In this document: in pieces, positions 22,296 through 31,413 of the stretch
Numbering within the stretch: the first letter of the stretch is position 1
Layout: each line of letters opens with the position of its first letter
From: a virus
Length of the DNA stretch: 64,000 nucleotides
Direction: 5' to 3' (one strand)
Virus record (IMG/VR): IMGVR_UViG_3300050821_017570
Coordinates: 62,001 to 126,000 of that record
The notes under the pieces: model-generated
Told to the model about the DNA's origin: nothing
Databases searched by the model: none
The model's input: only the letters and a program-made list of their open reading frames with translations
Translations under genes and position numbers: made by a program

Positions 22296-22751
22296 TTAAC
22301 CTTCAGCCGCGGCGGCCATGTTCTCGACCGACGTGGGGATAAAAATGGTACGACGACGAGCCATCAGGCCAGCCATGCGATCACCAGATGCGGTAGGACT
22401 CACATGGTTGGCAAACCACGCGGGAGTGGTTTCGGCAAGGCAACCGATCAGGTCGATATTCTCACGGACCTGACGGCCAGCGCGGCGATAGCATCCTGAG
22501 GTATTCCGGTAGGTATCCCGGTAGGTATAGCTAATCGTACTACCATAGTGGTCACGATTGTAGGGTCTACCGTCGTAATTCCAGGCGAATTCAGCATCGT
22601 AGACGTAGGCCAACAGGGCTATGGGGTCCCCACGCCGCTGGGTCACTTCGGTAATGATGGCCCTAGTGTCCTGCCCACGACATAACCAGATCTGACCAAC
22701 CTTTGGAGTCGGAAGTTCGACTTTTTCACTGCTAGTTCGACGACGAGCCAT
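22296..22751 (-). CDS. GQIW-family protein, long dispersed copy, 151 aa
   Basis: KVGQIWLCRGQDTRAIITEV box at about residues 17-36, preceded by a basic MARRRTSSEK tail. The C-terminal box is weak (IDLIGCLAE at about 99-107) and is followed by a 45-residue extension ending NMAAAAEG. Short DNA repeat of TAYCGGTAGG type encodes YRDTYRNTSG. Only 3 nt from the next gene's start. Confidence 0.82.
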   Translation of the reverse strand: MARRRTSSEKVELPTPKVGQIWLCRGQDTRAIITEVTQRRGDPIALLAYVYDAEFAWNYDGRPYNRDHYGSTISYTYRDTYRNTSGCYRRAGRQVRENIDLIGCLAETTPAWFANHVSPTASGDRMAGLMARRRTIFIPTSVENMAAAAEG

Positions 22752-23094
22752 CTAAGGCTCCTTTGGTTGGATGAAACACGTCATAAAGACGTTGGTAGAT
22801 ATCTTCAATCGACAGACCTGTATCCCAGAGAAGCAGCATATCGTCGACCCACGGGTATTGCTGTGTCATACGATTGAGCCATTCGGCATCGGCTCGCTTG
22901 TAGAGTACCAGGTGGATCAACAGGATCTCGTCACTGCAACGAGACTCTCGCGGATCCCTCGTACCGGCCAGCAGCTTATCGATTTCATAGGCTATCGCGC
23001 CAGGCGCAACGTATGGTCGATTCTCCTGATATACGACTGGCCCACGTTTGGCCAGACACAGTGCATTGAAATCGGGAATACTGTACTCACTCAT
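22732..23094 (-). CDS. Hypothetical protein, 120 aa
   Basis: Not recognised. ATG 23094. Helical with MLLLWDTGLSIEDIYQRLYDVF near the C-terminus. Overlaps both neighbours by 8-20 nt. Confidence 0.68.
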   Translation of the reverse strand: MSEYSIPDFNALCLAKRGPVVYQENRPYVAPGAIAYEIDKLLAGTRDPRESRCSDEILLIHLVLYKRADAEWLNRMTQQYPWVDDMLLLWDTGLSIEDIYQRLYDVFHPTKGALDGSSSN

Positions 23095-23422
23095 CTAGGA
23101 GATCTCTTATCGGATCGGGGGTTGGTTCAACCGGTTTGGCAGCAGCGGGTGGCTCGGGCTCTGGCGCAAATTCCGCGTCCAGCAGGTCAGCCACCACGGG
23201 TGAGTCCCAACCCAGCTGGGCTCCGGCGGTCATGGCTGACACCTGAAACGGTGTAACGCCAAGCGCCTGATTCATCGCTAGGGCTCGTTCAGCCGTTTGG
23301 GCACCCGGGTAGGGTCGATAACCTCGACCGCCCAACATGATGACCCCAACTCGGCCTTCCTCAGGGACAAAAACATAGCAACGCGTTGGCAGACGTGCCA
23401 GCGTCTCGTGTATTTTTGACAT
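23087..23422 (-). CDS. Hypothetical protein, 111 aa
   Basis: ATG 23422, 7 nt after the reductase stop. Strand-rich N-terminal half (RCYVFVPEEGRVGVIMLGGRGY), then AERALAMNQALGVTPFQVSAM and a Pro/Glu tail. Not recognised. Its place just after the reductase gene suggests co-expression. Confidence 0.7.
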   Translation of the reverse strand: MSKIHETLARLPTRCYVFVPEEGRVGVIMLGGRGYRPYPGAQTAERALAMNQALGVTPFQVSAMTAGAQLGWDSPVVADLLDAEFAPEPEPPAAAKPVEPTPDPIRDLLDE

Positions 23423-23429
23423 AACACCT

Positions 23430-25742
23430 TCAGATCAGCTGGCAGCTGCCCCCGCTGCACGCGATGGTCTCGCTGGGGCGTGTGTTATCTTCGGCTTCAA
23501 TCAGATCACGATAGTCGACAGGCTGGTGGTCTCTCGTGAGATCTTCCCATAGCTTACAATTGCTCACATTCTTCAGGCAATACGTCATACGACGAACATC
23601 ACCATCGAAGTAGCGGGCTGCAAACTGCTTGGCACGTCGAATGAAGTCCTGCTGCATGATGACCTGGTTGCAGGTAGCACGGAACTGGGCCAACGACTTG
23701 TCGTCCCAATCACGCGATACATCTAACGCCGGCACCTCCAGCTTGCGCCCCGTACCAAGTACACACGCACAGGCGGCCCAGAGGTCGTCATCAAACGCAT
23801 GGAGCCCATCAACGATCAGACCGGACGCAAACAGCGCCCCGGTGCCAAACTCGTCAACGATCTCACGGTACGTGGGGACCTCACAGAACGGGGCCTGCGG
23901 ATAGTCAAGGTCACCGCCCTCCGGTAGGAGTGAGATGCCTGCAAAGTACTGGCGGTTCTCATAGATATAGTTGGAGACTTCCTCCCACTCGGTCGCCTTC
24001 ACACTGATGGTGTTGGAGACGCTATGACGGAGCCAAGGCTGGGCACATGCCTCGTAGACCGTACCGGCCTCGACCCAGTTTTGCTGAGTCAGCTTGACCG
24101 CCTCCAGGAGAGCCAACGCGGTGACGGACCGCTTGGTCTTCGAATGCGCCTCAGCTTCGACACAGAAGATGATGCTGGCATCGGTCTTATTGGCCGACCA
24201 GACACTCACCTCGGTGGCACGCGGGTTCGTAGCCGCATAGTGGGCATACACGGGATCCGACGTATTCGACTGCACGCGTCTAAAGTAGCGCCGTGCGTGT
24301 CGTGGGTGGATACCAGACGCCGTATCGAGTAGGCAGCTGACCGACCCCTCAGGCTTCACGCACGTCGTGCGAGCCGCTCTCGGGATACCCAACTTGGCAG
24401 CCAGCGCGGCATTGGTCTGCTTGATCAGTTCGGCACCACGCCGCTGGATCTCAGGATCCAACGTAATGTCGGGGGAATCCATGATTCCGGTCATGCTGAC
24501 GCCCAGCAGGGACTCACGAATCGTAATGGCCTCACTGATGGGGCCCAAGTAGTCAAAGCGAGTGTAGGCGGCCTGAAGCGTACCCAACATGGCGGCAGCC
24601 CGACAGGCTAACTGGAACTTCGCCTCCGTCCGACACAGTTTGGCATTGATCGTGCTGAGGTTGCAGAACTGCCAGCCAGTGATCTCGGTCTCCATATCGG
24701 TGTCTGGACTGAGATTCCATTCGCCCTGAGGATGCACCTTTAGCGCCTTGGTCAGGCTGATCTTGGGGCACGTGGTGATCTCACAGCACGGGTTCACCAG
24801 CACTTCGGTCGAGTCGGTAAAAACGAAACCTGGCTCACCAAACTCCTTGACCGACTCCATCAAACGAAGGAATTGCTCCTTTGAGGTCTGGTTACGCACC
24901 AGAATGGCAGAGTTGTTGGAACGACCACGCTGAGGATTATCAACGAACCAAGACCCCGTCTTAGCAGTCGCCATCTCGGTATCTTCGGGGCTAAACAGAC
25001 AGATGGTGGCTGACCGTCTGACCCCACCGGACAGAACGGCGTCGCTGGCGTGCATCATGATGTCGTAGGCATCGATTGGGCGCAATCTATCCGAGACGAC
25101 AGCGCACCGGTCAAGCACCTGTCGGCACAGTTCGAGTGAACGGGCCAGCCCATCCGGTCCAGGCGCCTTCCCCGAGCAGCTACTCAGGTAGGCACCCTTG
25201 GGTCGAATACCAGAATAATCGAATTCAATCGTATGGCCCTTACAGAGGCCGATCGGTTGATTGGAGTCAAAGTAACTCGACAGCAGGGCACCCAGTGCGT
25301 CAGCCCAACCCTCGATCGAATCATCCACCCGATAGACCCGCTTGGGACCCGTGGGGGCTGAAATCGATGGAAGCTGTGCGATATGATGGTGTTGGACGCT
25401 GAACCCAACCCCACACCCACACAGCAACAGCCATAATGCTTCCTGAAAGAATCTCGGACGGTCACAGTAGCTCATCACACAATTGTAAACCCGAGCGTGC
25501 TTACGCTCGATCGGCGCGCCACCGAACTGAAGGGCCCGTTGGGACCCTTGAATCAACTGCCCCAAAAGGGCTCGTTCGACCAGATCAATCTCTGCCCCCA
25601 CATCCTTGTCGGCAAAGTGCCGACGATGCATTTGGACGACACGGTCGATAGCTTCCTCATAAGTTTCCCGGCGGCCGAGTTCGGGCGACCAACGGGCATA
25701 ACGCGACGTGAAAGTAAAATTCTGCAAGTCTTGACGGGACAT
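23430..25742 (-). CDS. nrdJ: Adenosylcobalamin-dependent ribonucleoside-triphosphate reductase (class II)
   Basis: 770 aa, ATG 25742. Monomeric RTPR type: RYARWSPELGRRETYEEAIDRV at the N-terminus, LSGGVRRSATI and NNSAI in the barrel, VNPCCEI and FCNLSTINA supplying active-site residues (N, C, E), GSVSCLLDTASGIHPRH, and a C-terminal redox tail ACSGGSCQLI with two swinging cysteines. Converts NTPs to dNTPs using B12, independent of oxygen and of a small subunit. Supplies precursors for the polymerase encoded at 39-42 kb. Length agrees with the Lactobacillus-type enzyme (about 740 aa). The host must make or import cobalamin. Confidence 0.97.
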   Translation of the reverse strand: MSRQDLQNFTFTSRYARWSPELGRRETYEEAIDRVVQMHRRHFADKDVGAEIDLVERALLGQLIQGSQRALQFGGAPIERKHARVYNCVMSYCDRPRFFQEALWLLLCGCGVGFSVQHHHIAQLPSISAPTGPKRVYRVDDSIEGWADALGALLSSYFDSNQPIGLCKGHTIEFDYSGIRPKGAYLSSCSGKAPGPDGLARSLELCRQVLDRCAVVSDRLRPIDAYDIMMHASDAVLSGGVRRSATICLFSPEDTEMATAKTGSWFVDNPQRGRSNNSAILVRNQTSKEQFLRLMESVKEFGEPGFVFTDSTEVLVNPCCEITTCPKISLTKALKVHPQGEWNLSPDTDMETEITGWQFCNLSTINAKLCRTEAKFQLACRAAAMLGTLQAAYTRFDYLGPISEAITIRESLLGVSMTGIMDSPDITLDPEIQRRGAELIKQTNAALAAKLGIPRAARTTCVKPEGSVSCLLDTASGIHPRHARRYFRRVQSNTSDPVYAHYAATNPRATEVSVWSANKTDASIIFCVEAEAHSKTKRSVTALALLEAVKLTQQNWVEAGTVYEACAQPWLRHSVSNTISVKATEWEEVSNYIYENRQYFAGISLLPEGGDLDYPQAPFCEVPTYREIVDEFGTGALFASGLIVDGLHAFDDDLWAACACVLGTGRKLEVPALDVSRDWDDKSLAQFRATCNQVIMQQDFIRRAKQFAARYFDGDVRRMTYCLKNVSNCKLWEDLTRDHQPVDYRDLIEAEDNTRPSETIACSGGSCQLI

Positions 25743-25802
25743 TGAGACGCAACCTTAGCTTGGATGAAGTGGTTCCTCAGATTCATCTTCTGAGCCGGTC
25801 AA

Positions 25803-25832
25803 ACAACCCGAGGGCCTCTGTGACCCCCGGGG
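25803..25832 (-). terminator. Likely intrinsic terminator before the reductase gene
   Basis: Minus strand stem CCCGGGGG/CCCTCGGG with a 9-nt loop and then TTGTTTG. A second perfect 8-bp stem (25860-25867 with 25881-25888) lies just upstream. The 160-nt gap 25743-25902 holds no gene I can support and may also carry the reductase promoter. Confidence 0.6.
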
Positions 25833-25902
25833 CTTGACTGGAACGCTACTTGGGATTGGGGATCCGAATCCTGACAAGACTCGGATCCAACACAACTATC
25901 TT

Positions 25903-26862
25903 CTAACCCCTCTGATGGGGCGGATACTTCGGAGGCGGTACGTCCATCAGGTCTCGACCGGGTTCGTAGTCACCCTCTGGAAAGTCGATTCCAAATCCGT
26001 CGCCAGGCATCCACGGCAACCGAGCCTCCGTTGCGGGTGGCCCTTCCTGCGTCACCGGTGCCCCAATGGGTCCAAACGGATACACCGTGTCGACCGGCTC
26101 GGGAACCGGCTTGGCCGTCTTGGTATCGACCAGACCGACCACTTCCATCACCTCGGGCGTGAGGACTCGGTGGCGGACCAACGAGATCTCCAGGGCGACC
26201 AGCTTGGTCAGAATGGAGAAGTCGACATCTAGTCCACCATCAGGCTGCTCGTGCCCCACACAGACCCAGCAACGCCCCTCGATCAGCTCAGAGTATGTGC
26301 CGAATATCGTCTTCAGGATCCAGACGTTCTGATTGACCGCACTGCTGGTCTCGGCTTCCGCCCATGCGAGTTCTTCAGAGATGACGTGCCAGAGTCCATA
26401 CTTACGATCCGGGTCATCAGACGAGTCAGCCTTCGGGTGGCTCCGCAGCTGGTCGATCCCACCCTGGAGCCGCTCCAGCATCTGGGCCGCATCAGGCAGC
26501 TTCTGCTTGAGCCGGCCAGCCAGATCGGGTTCGCTCCAGTGGAATCGCGGATCCGACTCGGGAGCCGGGTAGGCCGGATATGGGCTCTGACCGTGCTTGA
26601 GGGCTAGCCTCAGATGGAACTCCCACTGATGGTTAAACCCATACGCCACATGCGCCGCCTCATCAGCCGGCAGGTCTCTAATCCACTGTGGCAGCTTGCC
26701 CTTACAGCTGACACACCCGTAGCCCTTGATCAGTGCGTCCAACTCCCAGGATTTCATGCCGGTGGCGTCATCGAGACTCAAGCCTTTGGGGGCATAGACG
26801 ATGTCTCCACAGCAACGGCAGTACAGACTTACGATTGCATTAGCAGCCATAGCAGTTTTCAT
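25903..26862 (-). CDS. Hypothetical protein, 319 aa, N-terminal zinc ribbon
   Basis: Not recognised. ATG 26862 (a second Met at residue 5). N-terminal YCRCCGD ... YGCVSCKGK forms a Cys4 zinc site. The middle is helical with HVISEELAWAEAETSS and RCWVCVGHEQ (another Cys pair), and the C-terminus is a Pro/Gly-rich tail (MDVPPPKYPPHQRG). Ends before a terminator. No catalytic motif identified. Confidence 0.8.
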   Translation of the reverse strand: MKTAMAANAIVSLYCRCCGDIVYAPKGLSLDDATGMKSWELDALIKGYGCVSCKGKLPQWIRDLPADEAAHVAYGFNHQWEFHLRLALKHGQSPYPAYPAPESDPRFHWSEPDLAGRLKQKLPDAAQMLERLQGGIDQLRSHPKADSSDDPDRKYGLWHVISEELAWAEAETSSAVNQNVWILKTIFGTYSELIEGRCWVCVGHEQPDGGLDVDFSILTKLVALEISLVRHRVLTPEVMEVVGLVDTKTAKPVPEPVDTVYPFGPIGAPVTQEGPPATEARLPWMPGDGFGIDFPEGDYEPGRDLMDVPPPKYPPHQRG

Positions 26863-26969
26863 GCTACCAGATCCTTGTTCCTAGGAAACAAACCTAGGTC
26901 TAAGTTGTGAGTCGCTTAGCAATGGCGACCCAACCACCCTTATGGGTTGGGTTCATAGCACGGTCATCG

Positions 26970-27269
26970 TCATGTTGGTTTCTCGAATTGCTTTTTTAGG
27001 CGCTTGTATTCTTGGAGTTTCTCACGGTGGCGGTCAGCCGCGCGAGCTTCCTGGTCTTCACGCTCCTCCTGATTTGGTGGGCGCTGAAACACGATACTCC
27101 TGTCGATACCGCCACCGTATCCCGTATCGATGCTTAGCTGGAGATTGGTTGCGTCAGGGTGTTCGGCCATGATCTCGGCTTCCAGATCCCTAATGTTCTT
27201 GATCGCCTGATCGAGTGTACAACACTCAAGCTCGATGTAGCGGCTATCGCTTACATTCTCGTATTTCAT
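26970..27269 (-). CDS. Hypothetical protein, 99 aa, C-terminal coiled coil
   Basis: ATG 27269 shares one base with the upstream stop. N-terminal alpha/beta part (IELECCTLDQAIKNIRDLEAEI) and a charged helical C-terminus (QEEREDQEARAADRHREKLQEYKRLKKQ). Not recognised. Followed by a 107-nt gap (26863-26969) with an 8-bp hairpin (ACCCAACC/GGTTGGGT) and two CCTAGG palindromes, no gene. Confidence 0.7.
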   Translation of the reverse strand: MKYENVSDSRYIELECCTLDQAIKNIRDLEAEIMAEHPDATNLQLSIDTGYGGGIDRSIVFQRPPNQEEREDQEARAADRHREKLQEYKRLKKQFEKPT

Positions 27270-28069
27270 CAGAACATCCCTTCACTTCGGTACCTGCTAA
27301 GAAATTCAGTCATGATGGGATCGGTCTCCCGCCCCTCCATCATCTTGCCCATGACCTGCTCGAACGCTTCGTTCCGCCAGTCACGAGGCAGCACACCCGT
27401 ACAGTAGAGGACCCGACCCAGCACAGCGATCGTGTTCAGCACATCGGTGGCACAGTAAGCGGAGATCGTGTCAAGACGACCGGCCTCAAACAACGCTTCG
27501 ACATCGGTTCCATCAACCCCAACCTTACCCGGTGCACCCACCTGGTGGGCCCAAAAACCCAGACTCCCGTGTTTGCCGAGCGTGTCGAACAGATCGATGT
27601 GACCGTTGCGGCACAGGATGTGCCTTGGGTCTTCCCAGGGCGGACACGACAGCTTCAACCACTGGGTCAGATCGGTCCCATAGGCTAGCCCGAGTGCCTC
27701 CATGACCTTCATGTCGAAGCCACGACCATTGAAGGTCACCAGGGTGGGCTGATAGTGTTGCTTCACCTCATTGTACTCACGCCAAAACTCATGAACAATA
27801 TGACCGGGTTTGGTCAAATCGGTATGCGTGAGCGTCTTATGCCCCATGTACTGGAGCTGTGGATCCAACAGGGTCAGCACGATGCAGACCGGCTGATGAT
27901 ACCGAGGAGGGATGAAGCAGTCTTCCGCATCCTTGCCCTGGCAGAGCGTCGCCTTGATCCGAATCAGGGCTTCCTCCCTAGTCTCGGTACCGAGAATGCC
28001 ACCGTTGGTCTGGAGGATGAGATCGTTGTCTGGCACCGACTCTATGTCGGTCACAAAATAGCCGCCCAT
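27269..28069 (-). CDS. Predicted 3'-5' exonuclease, PolB-exonuclease-like
   Basis: 266 aa, ATG 28069. Motif I TDIESVP near the N-terminus, IPPRYHQPVCIVLTL typical of this family, motif II FNGRGFDMKVMEALGL, and a late motif YCATDVLNTIAVLGR. The D-E...D...D pattern marks a DEDD exonuclease related to the proofreading domain of B-family polymerases. Likely DNA repair or processing with the RuvB/RusA genes just downstream. No polymerase domain is attached. Confidence 0.9.
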   Translation of the reverse strand: MGGYFVTDIESVPDNDLILQTNGGILGTETREEALIRIKATLCQGKDAEDCFIPPRYHQPVCIVLTLLDPQLQYMGHKTLTHTDLTKPGHIVHEFWREYNEVKQHYQPTLVTFNGRGFDMKVMEALGLAYGTDLTQWLKLSCPPWEDPRHILCRNGHIDLFDTLGKHGSLGFWAHQVGAPGKVGVDGTDVEALFEAGRLDTISAYCATDVLNTIAVLGRVLYCTGVLPRDWRNEAFEQVMGKMMEGRETDPIMTEFLSRYRSEGMF

Positions 28070-28336
28070 TTAGAATCCTTTGTAGAAGTGCTCGATCAGC
28101 GCTTCCAGATTGTGTTGTGTGTCTGCCGGAGTCTGCCCCAGCACCTTTGGCGCCGGTCCACCCTCATTCAGGAAATGGACGAATGGGTCACTCGGATCAC
28201 AGCCCTTTAGGACGATGATGAAGTTCCAAGAAGCATGATTCTCAAAATAGAAATACTCGAAATCATGATCAAACGTACCTTTGGCCTCGATCTCGTCCTC
28301 TAACGAGCCAATCGAGATAGTGATCCCATCAAGCAT
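28070..28336 (-). CDS. Hypothetical protein, 88 aa
   Basis: Not recognised. ATG 28336, stop directly abuts the exonuclease start. Acidic and aromatic-rich (FDHDFEYFYFENHASWNF), with a helical end. Presumably co-translated with the exonuclease. Confidence 0.68.
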   Translation of the reverse strand: MLDGITISIGSLEDEIEAKGTFDHDFEYFYFENHASWNFIIVLKGCDPSDPFVHFLNEGGPAPKVLGQTPADTQHNLEALIEHFYKGF

Positions 28337-28344
28337 ATGATCCC

Positions 28345-28740
28345 TTAGTTAATAGGGAAATCCGGCGGAGTAGACGCCTGGAAGGCTTCTACCTCTTTCC
28401 TCGCACAGGCATAAAAATGACCAATCTTGAGTTGATCGGCTGAGAAAGCCAACGCCACACCAGCTTCACACAGGATGGGGAGCCAAGGCTCCGCGATCTC
28501 CATGTGGCCTTCACCCGTTGGGGTCAGCTTGAGAATCTGGCAGTCACGGAGCGGCACCCCGATGTGGCTTTTCTGGTGACCCACCAGGTTGGTTGGCTCA
28601 CCAGCCAATAGCCGCTGGTGGTTCCATTCATCGGCTTTGCCGTCGCGTATCACCAGATAGTTGGCCCGCATGTCCAATTTGCTGAACATGAGCACCGCTA
28701 TCTCAGCCACCACTTCGTCAATTTTCTCCGGGCTCATCAT
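28345..28740 (-). CDS. Hypothetical protein, 131 aa
   Basis: ATG 28740 with AGGAAG upstream (MMSPEKIDEVVAEIAVLM). Not recognised; alpha/beta, one Cys pair far apart. The start lies inside the 3' end of the upstream gene (23-nt overlap), so an upstream extension to 28797 is rejected. Confidence 0.68.
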   Translation of the reverse strand: MMSPEKIDEVVAEIAVLMFSKLDMRANYLVIRDGKADEWNHQRLLAGEPTNLVGHQKSHIGVPLRDCQILKLTPTGEGHMEIAEPWLPILCEAGVALAFSADQLKIGHFYACARKEVEAFQASTPPDFPIN

Positions 28741-29194
28741 GATCTTCTTCCTCAGAGGCCTCGTTGGCCCCATCGTAGTTCTCGTACGACAAACCAATCA
28801 CCGTACGGAGCGAAATCGCCAACCTATCCATCATACGAGCGATCTCACCCTGAACGAGAGTAAGGCCGTGCTCGATCAGCCGCGGCTCATCGCCACGGCA
28901 GCAGAACCCGCTGAAGAAAAAATCAAACCCATCACCATTGCAGGTGTCGATATCCTCGATATGTGGGACCCCAAACTCGTAGGCCGGTAACGGCGCAAGT
29001 TTGGTCTGGGCAAGCGGTATGCCGGATTCGGAAAACTCGGAGTCACCCGTGATGAGTGGGATGGGACCATCGAAGCCAGTCACCACCATATGGGTGACCT
29101 GGATAAACGGATCGTCCTTATTCCAGCTATGCTGGTATTTAACCAGCGAGACACGGTCACCGATCTGGAACTTCACCATGCTGATTGCCGTCAT
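28718..29194 (-). CDS. Hypothetical protein, 158 aa, SH3-like start
   Basis: ATG 29194 (MTAISMVKFQIGDRVSLVKYQ). The first 50 residues, QIGDRVSLVKYQHSW, resemble an SH3/KOW barrel and distantly the GQIW family, but the C-terminal box is absent; the tail is acidic (NEASEEEDHDEPGEN). Function unknown. Sits directly downstream of ruvB. Confidence 0.7.
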   Translation of the reverse strand: MTAISMVKFQIGDRVSLVKYQHSWNKDDPFIQVTHMVVTGFDGPIPLITGDSEFSESGIPLAQTKLAPLPAYEFGVPHIEDIDTCNGDGFDFFFSGFCCRGDEPRLIEHGLTLVQGEIARMMDRLAISLRTVIGLSYENYDGANEASEEEDHDEPGEN

Positions 29195-29195
29195 G

Positions 29196-30146
29196 TTAGA
29201 CCTTCGATGCCGCCAATACCTGGCGGCCCTTCTCGGTAATTGTGCGACCCGCTGGAGTCGTCTCGATGTAGCCGCTCTTCAGCAGCCACGGCAGGTATAT
29301 CTCAGACACCGTCAATGCTTCCTCATCCATCACTGAGGCCAACGTATTGAGCCCCATGGTACCACGGGAAGAGCCGGCCAGGCAATCCAGCAGCTGAACC
29401 TCAGCGGCCGACAACCCAGTGGGGGCGTACCTGAGCCGCGTGAGGGTAGAAACCGCCACCTCACGTGTGATAGCTAGCGTGGGAAGCCCACCCGCGGCTG
29501 CGGTCTCGACACATGACTCGATAAGGCGGCCAGCGTGTCGGGCCGTCCCGTGACAGGCGGTCGCCAGCACGGCTGCCGCTTCCCCAGTGATGGCCTCCGC
29601 TTCAGAATTTTGAGCCATCCAGGTCAGCACGTCGATCATCTCACGGTCAGTATAGGATTCGAGGCGAATCGTATGTTTGAACCGATCCAGCAGTGGAATC
29701 GGAAGCAGCCCGTCTCGTGTGGTGCAGCCGACCAACGTAAACGCCGGTAGCGTTAGGTTCAGAACCTGACGCTTATCACCCTCACCCAACACGATCGGTA
29801 AGACCGAGTCCTGCATCACACTGTAGAGGGTTTCCTTGAGCGGCATCAGCAGGCAATGGATCTCATCCAGCACCAGGACCTGACCCTGCTTGACCGTTGA
29901 CAGCGTAGGGAGCAGGTCGGCCGGTTTCTCGATACTGGCACAGTTCACGACCGTGGACTGGCTCCCCAGCTCGGCCGGCAGTACATAGCTGGCCAGTGTG
30001 GATTTACCCAGACCGGGTGCACCCGTGAACAGAACGTGACCGTGAGGGCGCCCCAATCGCTTGGCCGCCCTCGTGGAAACCTTCAGATGCTCAATCGCTG
30101 CCGTCTGCCCGAGAAATGTCTCAAAGCTATTCGGCCGCGGAATCAC
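29196..30146 (-). CDS. ruvB: RuvB-like Holliday junction helicase
   Basis: 316 aa, ATG 30146. PRPNSFETFLGQ at the start matches the RuvB opening; Walker A TGAPGLGKST (residues 41-50), Walker B VLDEIHCL, sensor 1 GCTTRDG, arginine-finger region with LLDRFKHTIRLE, and a C-terminal winged helix (LDCLAGSSRGTMGLNTLA, LPWLLKSGYIETTPAGR) that is the classic RuvB winged-helix end. Hexameric branch-migration motor working with RuvA. The partner ruvA is 10 kb away and a RusA-type resolvase follows, so the phage seems to carry a full junction-processing set. Confidence 0.96.
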   Translation of the reverse strand: MIPRPNSFETFLGQTAAIEHLKVSTRAAKRLGRPHGHVLFTGAPGLGKSTLASYVLPAELGSQSTVVNCASIEKPADLLPTLSTVKQGQVLVLDEIHCLLMPLKETLYSVMQDSVLPIVLGEGDKRQVLNLTLPAFTLVGCTTRDGLLPIPLLDRFKHTIRLESYTDREMIDVLTWMAQNSEAEAITGEAAAVLATACHGTARHAGRLIESCVETAAAGGLPTLAITREVAVSTLTRLRYAPTGLSAAEVQLLDCLAGSSRGTMGLNTLASVMDEEALTVSEIYLPWLLKSGYIETTPAGRTITEKGRQVLAASKV

Positions 30147-30484
30147 GGAGCCGGCTCAGCAGCGGGCGTAGCAGCGGGCGTAGCAGCGGGTGCTGCGGGT
30201 GCTGCGGGGGCCGCGGCATCGGCAGGAGCGGGTGTCTCGACCGGCTTCGCCATCTGAGGATTCTTCTCCAGCCACAAGCTGGTGGTTATGGCGGCGTTGG
30301 CCAGGTGCTCGATGTCGATATGGAAGGTACGATCCTTATCACCATTGAACTGGACAACCAGGCCACCGCCCTTGCGAGCGATCATCACGAGAGCATTCAC
30401 CTCGTCGGAGACCTTTGCCATAAGGACTGGGATAATCATCAGGTCATCAAGATTGAAATCAGCGGGTAGCTTTTGCGTCTGCAT
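30143..30484 (-). CDS. Hypothetical protein, 113 aa, Ala/Pro repeat tail
   Basis: ATG 30484. N-terminal 80 residues form a small alpha/beta domain (DLMIIPVLMAKV, NALVMIARKGGGLVVQF); the last 35 residues are Ala/Pro low complexity from tandem GCAGCGGGCGTA-type repeats. Not recognised. Overlaps ruvB by 4 nt and the RusA gene by 26 nt. Confidence 0.72.
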   Translation of the reverse strand: MQTQKLPADFNLDDLMIIPVLMAKVSDEVNALVMIARKGGGLVVQFNGDKDRTFHIDIEHLANAAITTSLWLEKNPQMAKPVETPAPADAAAPAAPAAPAATPAATPAAEPAP

Positions 30485-31001
30485 GGATGTCCAAAAGAGT
30501 AATGAGGGTAAGGATATGGTCGCGTTCCAGGTCGATGCCTTCGGCGTGGTCCGCGTACCGTACCTGAGAATAGCTCGCAGAGAAGCACTTTATGTTGTCG
30601 TCCTGAATGATGCGATTATCGGTCAACGCATCCACTAGGCCTTTGCAACCACCCACGAGATTCGCATGATCGTAAAAACGACCACGCTTGGGTACCAGGC
30701 GGGTAAAGTGCCAAACCGAGTAGGGGAGTGAGAGCCCAGACAGCTCACGCATCAGTACCGACACGAGGGTTCGCCAATCCTTAGCTTCCCGAGCAGCTTG
30801 AGACCAGTGGCGTCTCGCGTACTGGTTCTGAGAAGGGATTTCGAGCGTCGCTCGATACGTGACCGGCAGCGTAACCGGAAGCGTAACTGACTCTGTCGTA
30901 GCCGTCTTAACAGCTGGGTTACAGGCGCTGAGATGCTTACGTGCACCAGCGATATCATCAATCTCTACGACACGGCCACAGCTAGGGCAACTAAACCGCA
31001 C
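30459..31001 (-). CDS. rusA: RusA-type Holliday junction resolvase
   Basis: 180 aa from GTG 31001 (GGAG 10 nt upstream); an ATG at 31022 adds seven residues and has no SD, so the start is uncertain. An N-terminal CPSCGRVVE ... HLSAC zinc knuckle precedes the RusA core: IPSQNQYARRHWSQAAREAKDW, then KRGRFYDHANLVGGCKGLVDALTDNRIIQDD, containing the acidic residues that bind Mg. RusA dimers cut Holliday junctions. Following ruvB in the same operon, it may replace RuvC. Confidence 0.9.
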   Translation of the reverse strand: MRFSCPSCGRVVEIDDIAGARKHLSACNPAVKTATTESVTLPVTLPVTYRATLEIPSQNQYARRHWSQAAREAKDWRTLVSVLMRELSGLSLPYSVWHFTRLVPKRGRFYDHANLVGGCKGLVDALTDNRIIQDDNIKCFSASYSQVRYADHAEGIDLERDHILTLITLLDIHADAKATR

Positions 31002-31413
31002 GAGCAGGCTTCTCCAGCACATCAGTGAGCTGGTAGATCCGATGAAGCGAGAAGCTCGTCACGGTAATGGGTTCGGCCACCGGTGCACCCTCCATGGGCT
31101 TACCAGTAGCGATCGCATAGACGACTGCACCAGTAGCGCTGGGGACAAACAACCGAATACCGTCGAGGGCCAAAATACTGAAGGGCTGTTGAAGCGAAGC
31201 CTCTGGCTCACGAATCAACTGCTTAACCACCGAAGCAACCAACGGTGGCTTGAAACCGGCCAAGCCAAGTAACACACCCAGAACCCCTATGGCGACCTCA
31301 AGCCTACTCAAGGCTTCAAGGTCGGCGCAGTAGGGGGTCAGCAATCCATCAAAACTATCCGAATGATCACCAAGACCGACTCGGGTCAGCACCTTAAGTC
31401 CTTGTTCAGACAT
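30991..31413 (-). CDS. Hypothetical protein, 140 aa
   Basis: ATG 31413 with GGAGCCAC upstream. A hydrophobic stretch IGVLGVLLGLAGF in the middle could be a buried helix or weak membrane segment. C-terminal part strand-rich (EPITVTSFSLHRIYQLTDV). Not recognised; co-transcribed with rusA. Confidence 0.68.
   Translation of the reverse strand: MSEQGLKVLTRVGLGDHSDSFDGLLTPYCADLEALSRLEVAIGVLGVLLGLAGFKPPLVASVVKQLIREPEASLQQPFSILALDGIRLFVPSATGAVVYAIATGKPMEGAPVAEPITVTSFSLHRIYQLTDVLEKPARAV

Noticed and set aside
26880-26960. 18-codon frame MNPTHKGG... in the gap before the 319-aa gene
   Set aside because: Overlaps a hairpin, lacks an SD, too short to support.
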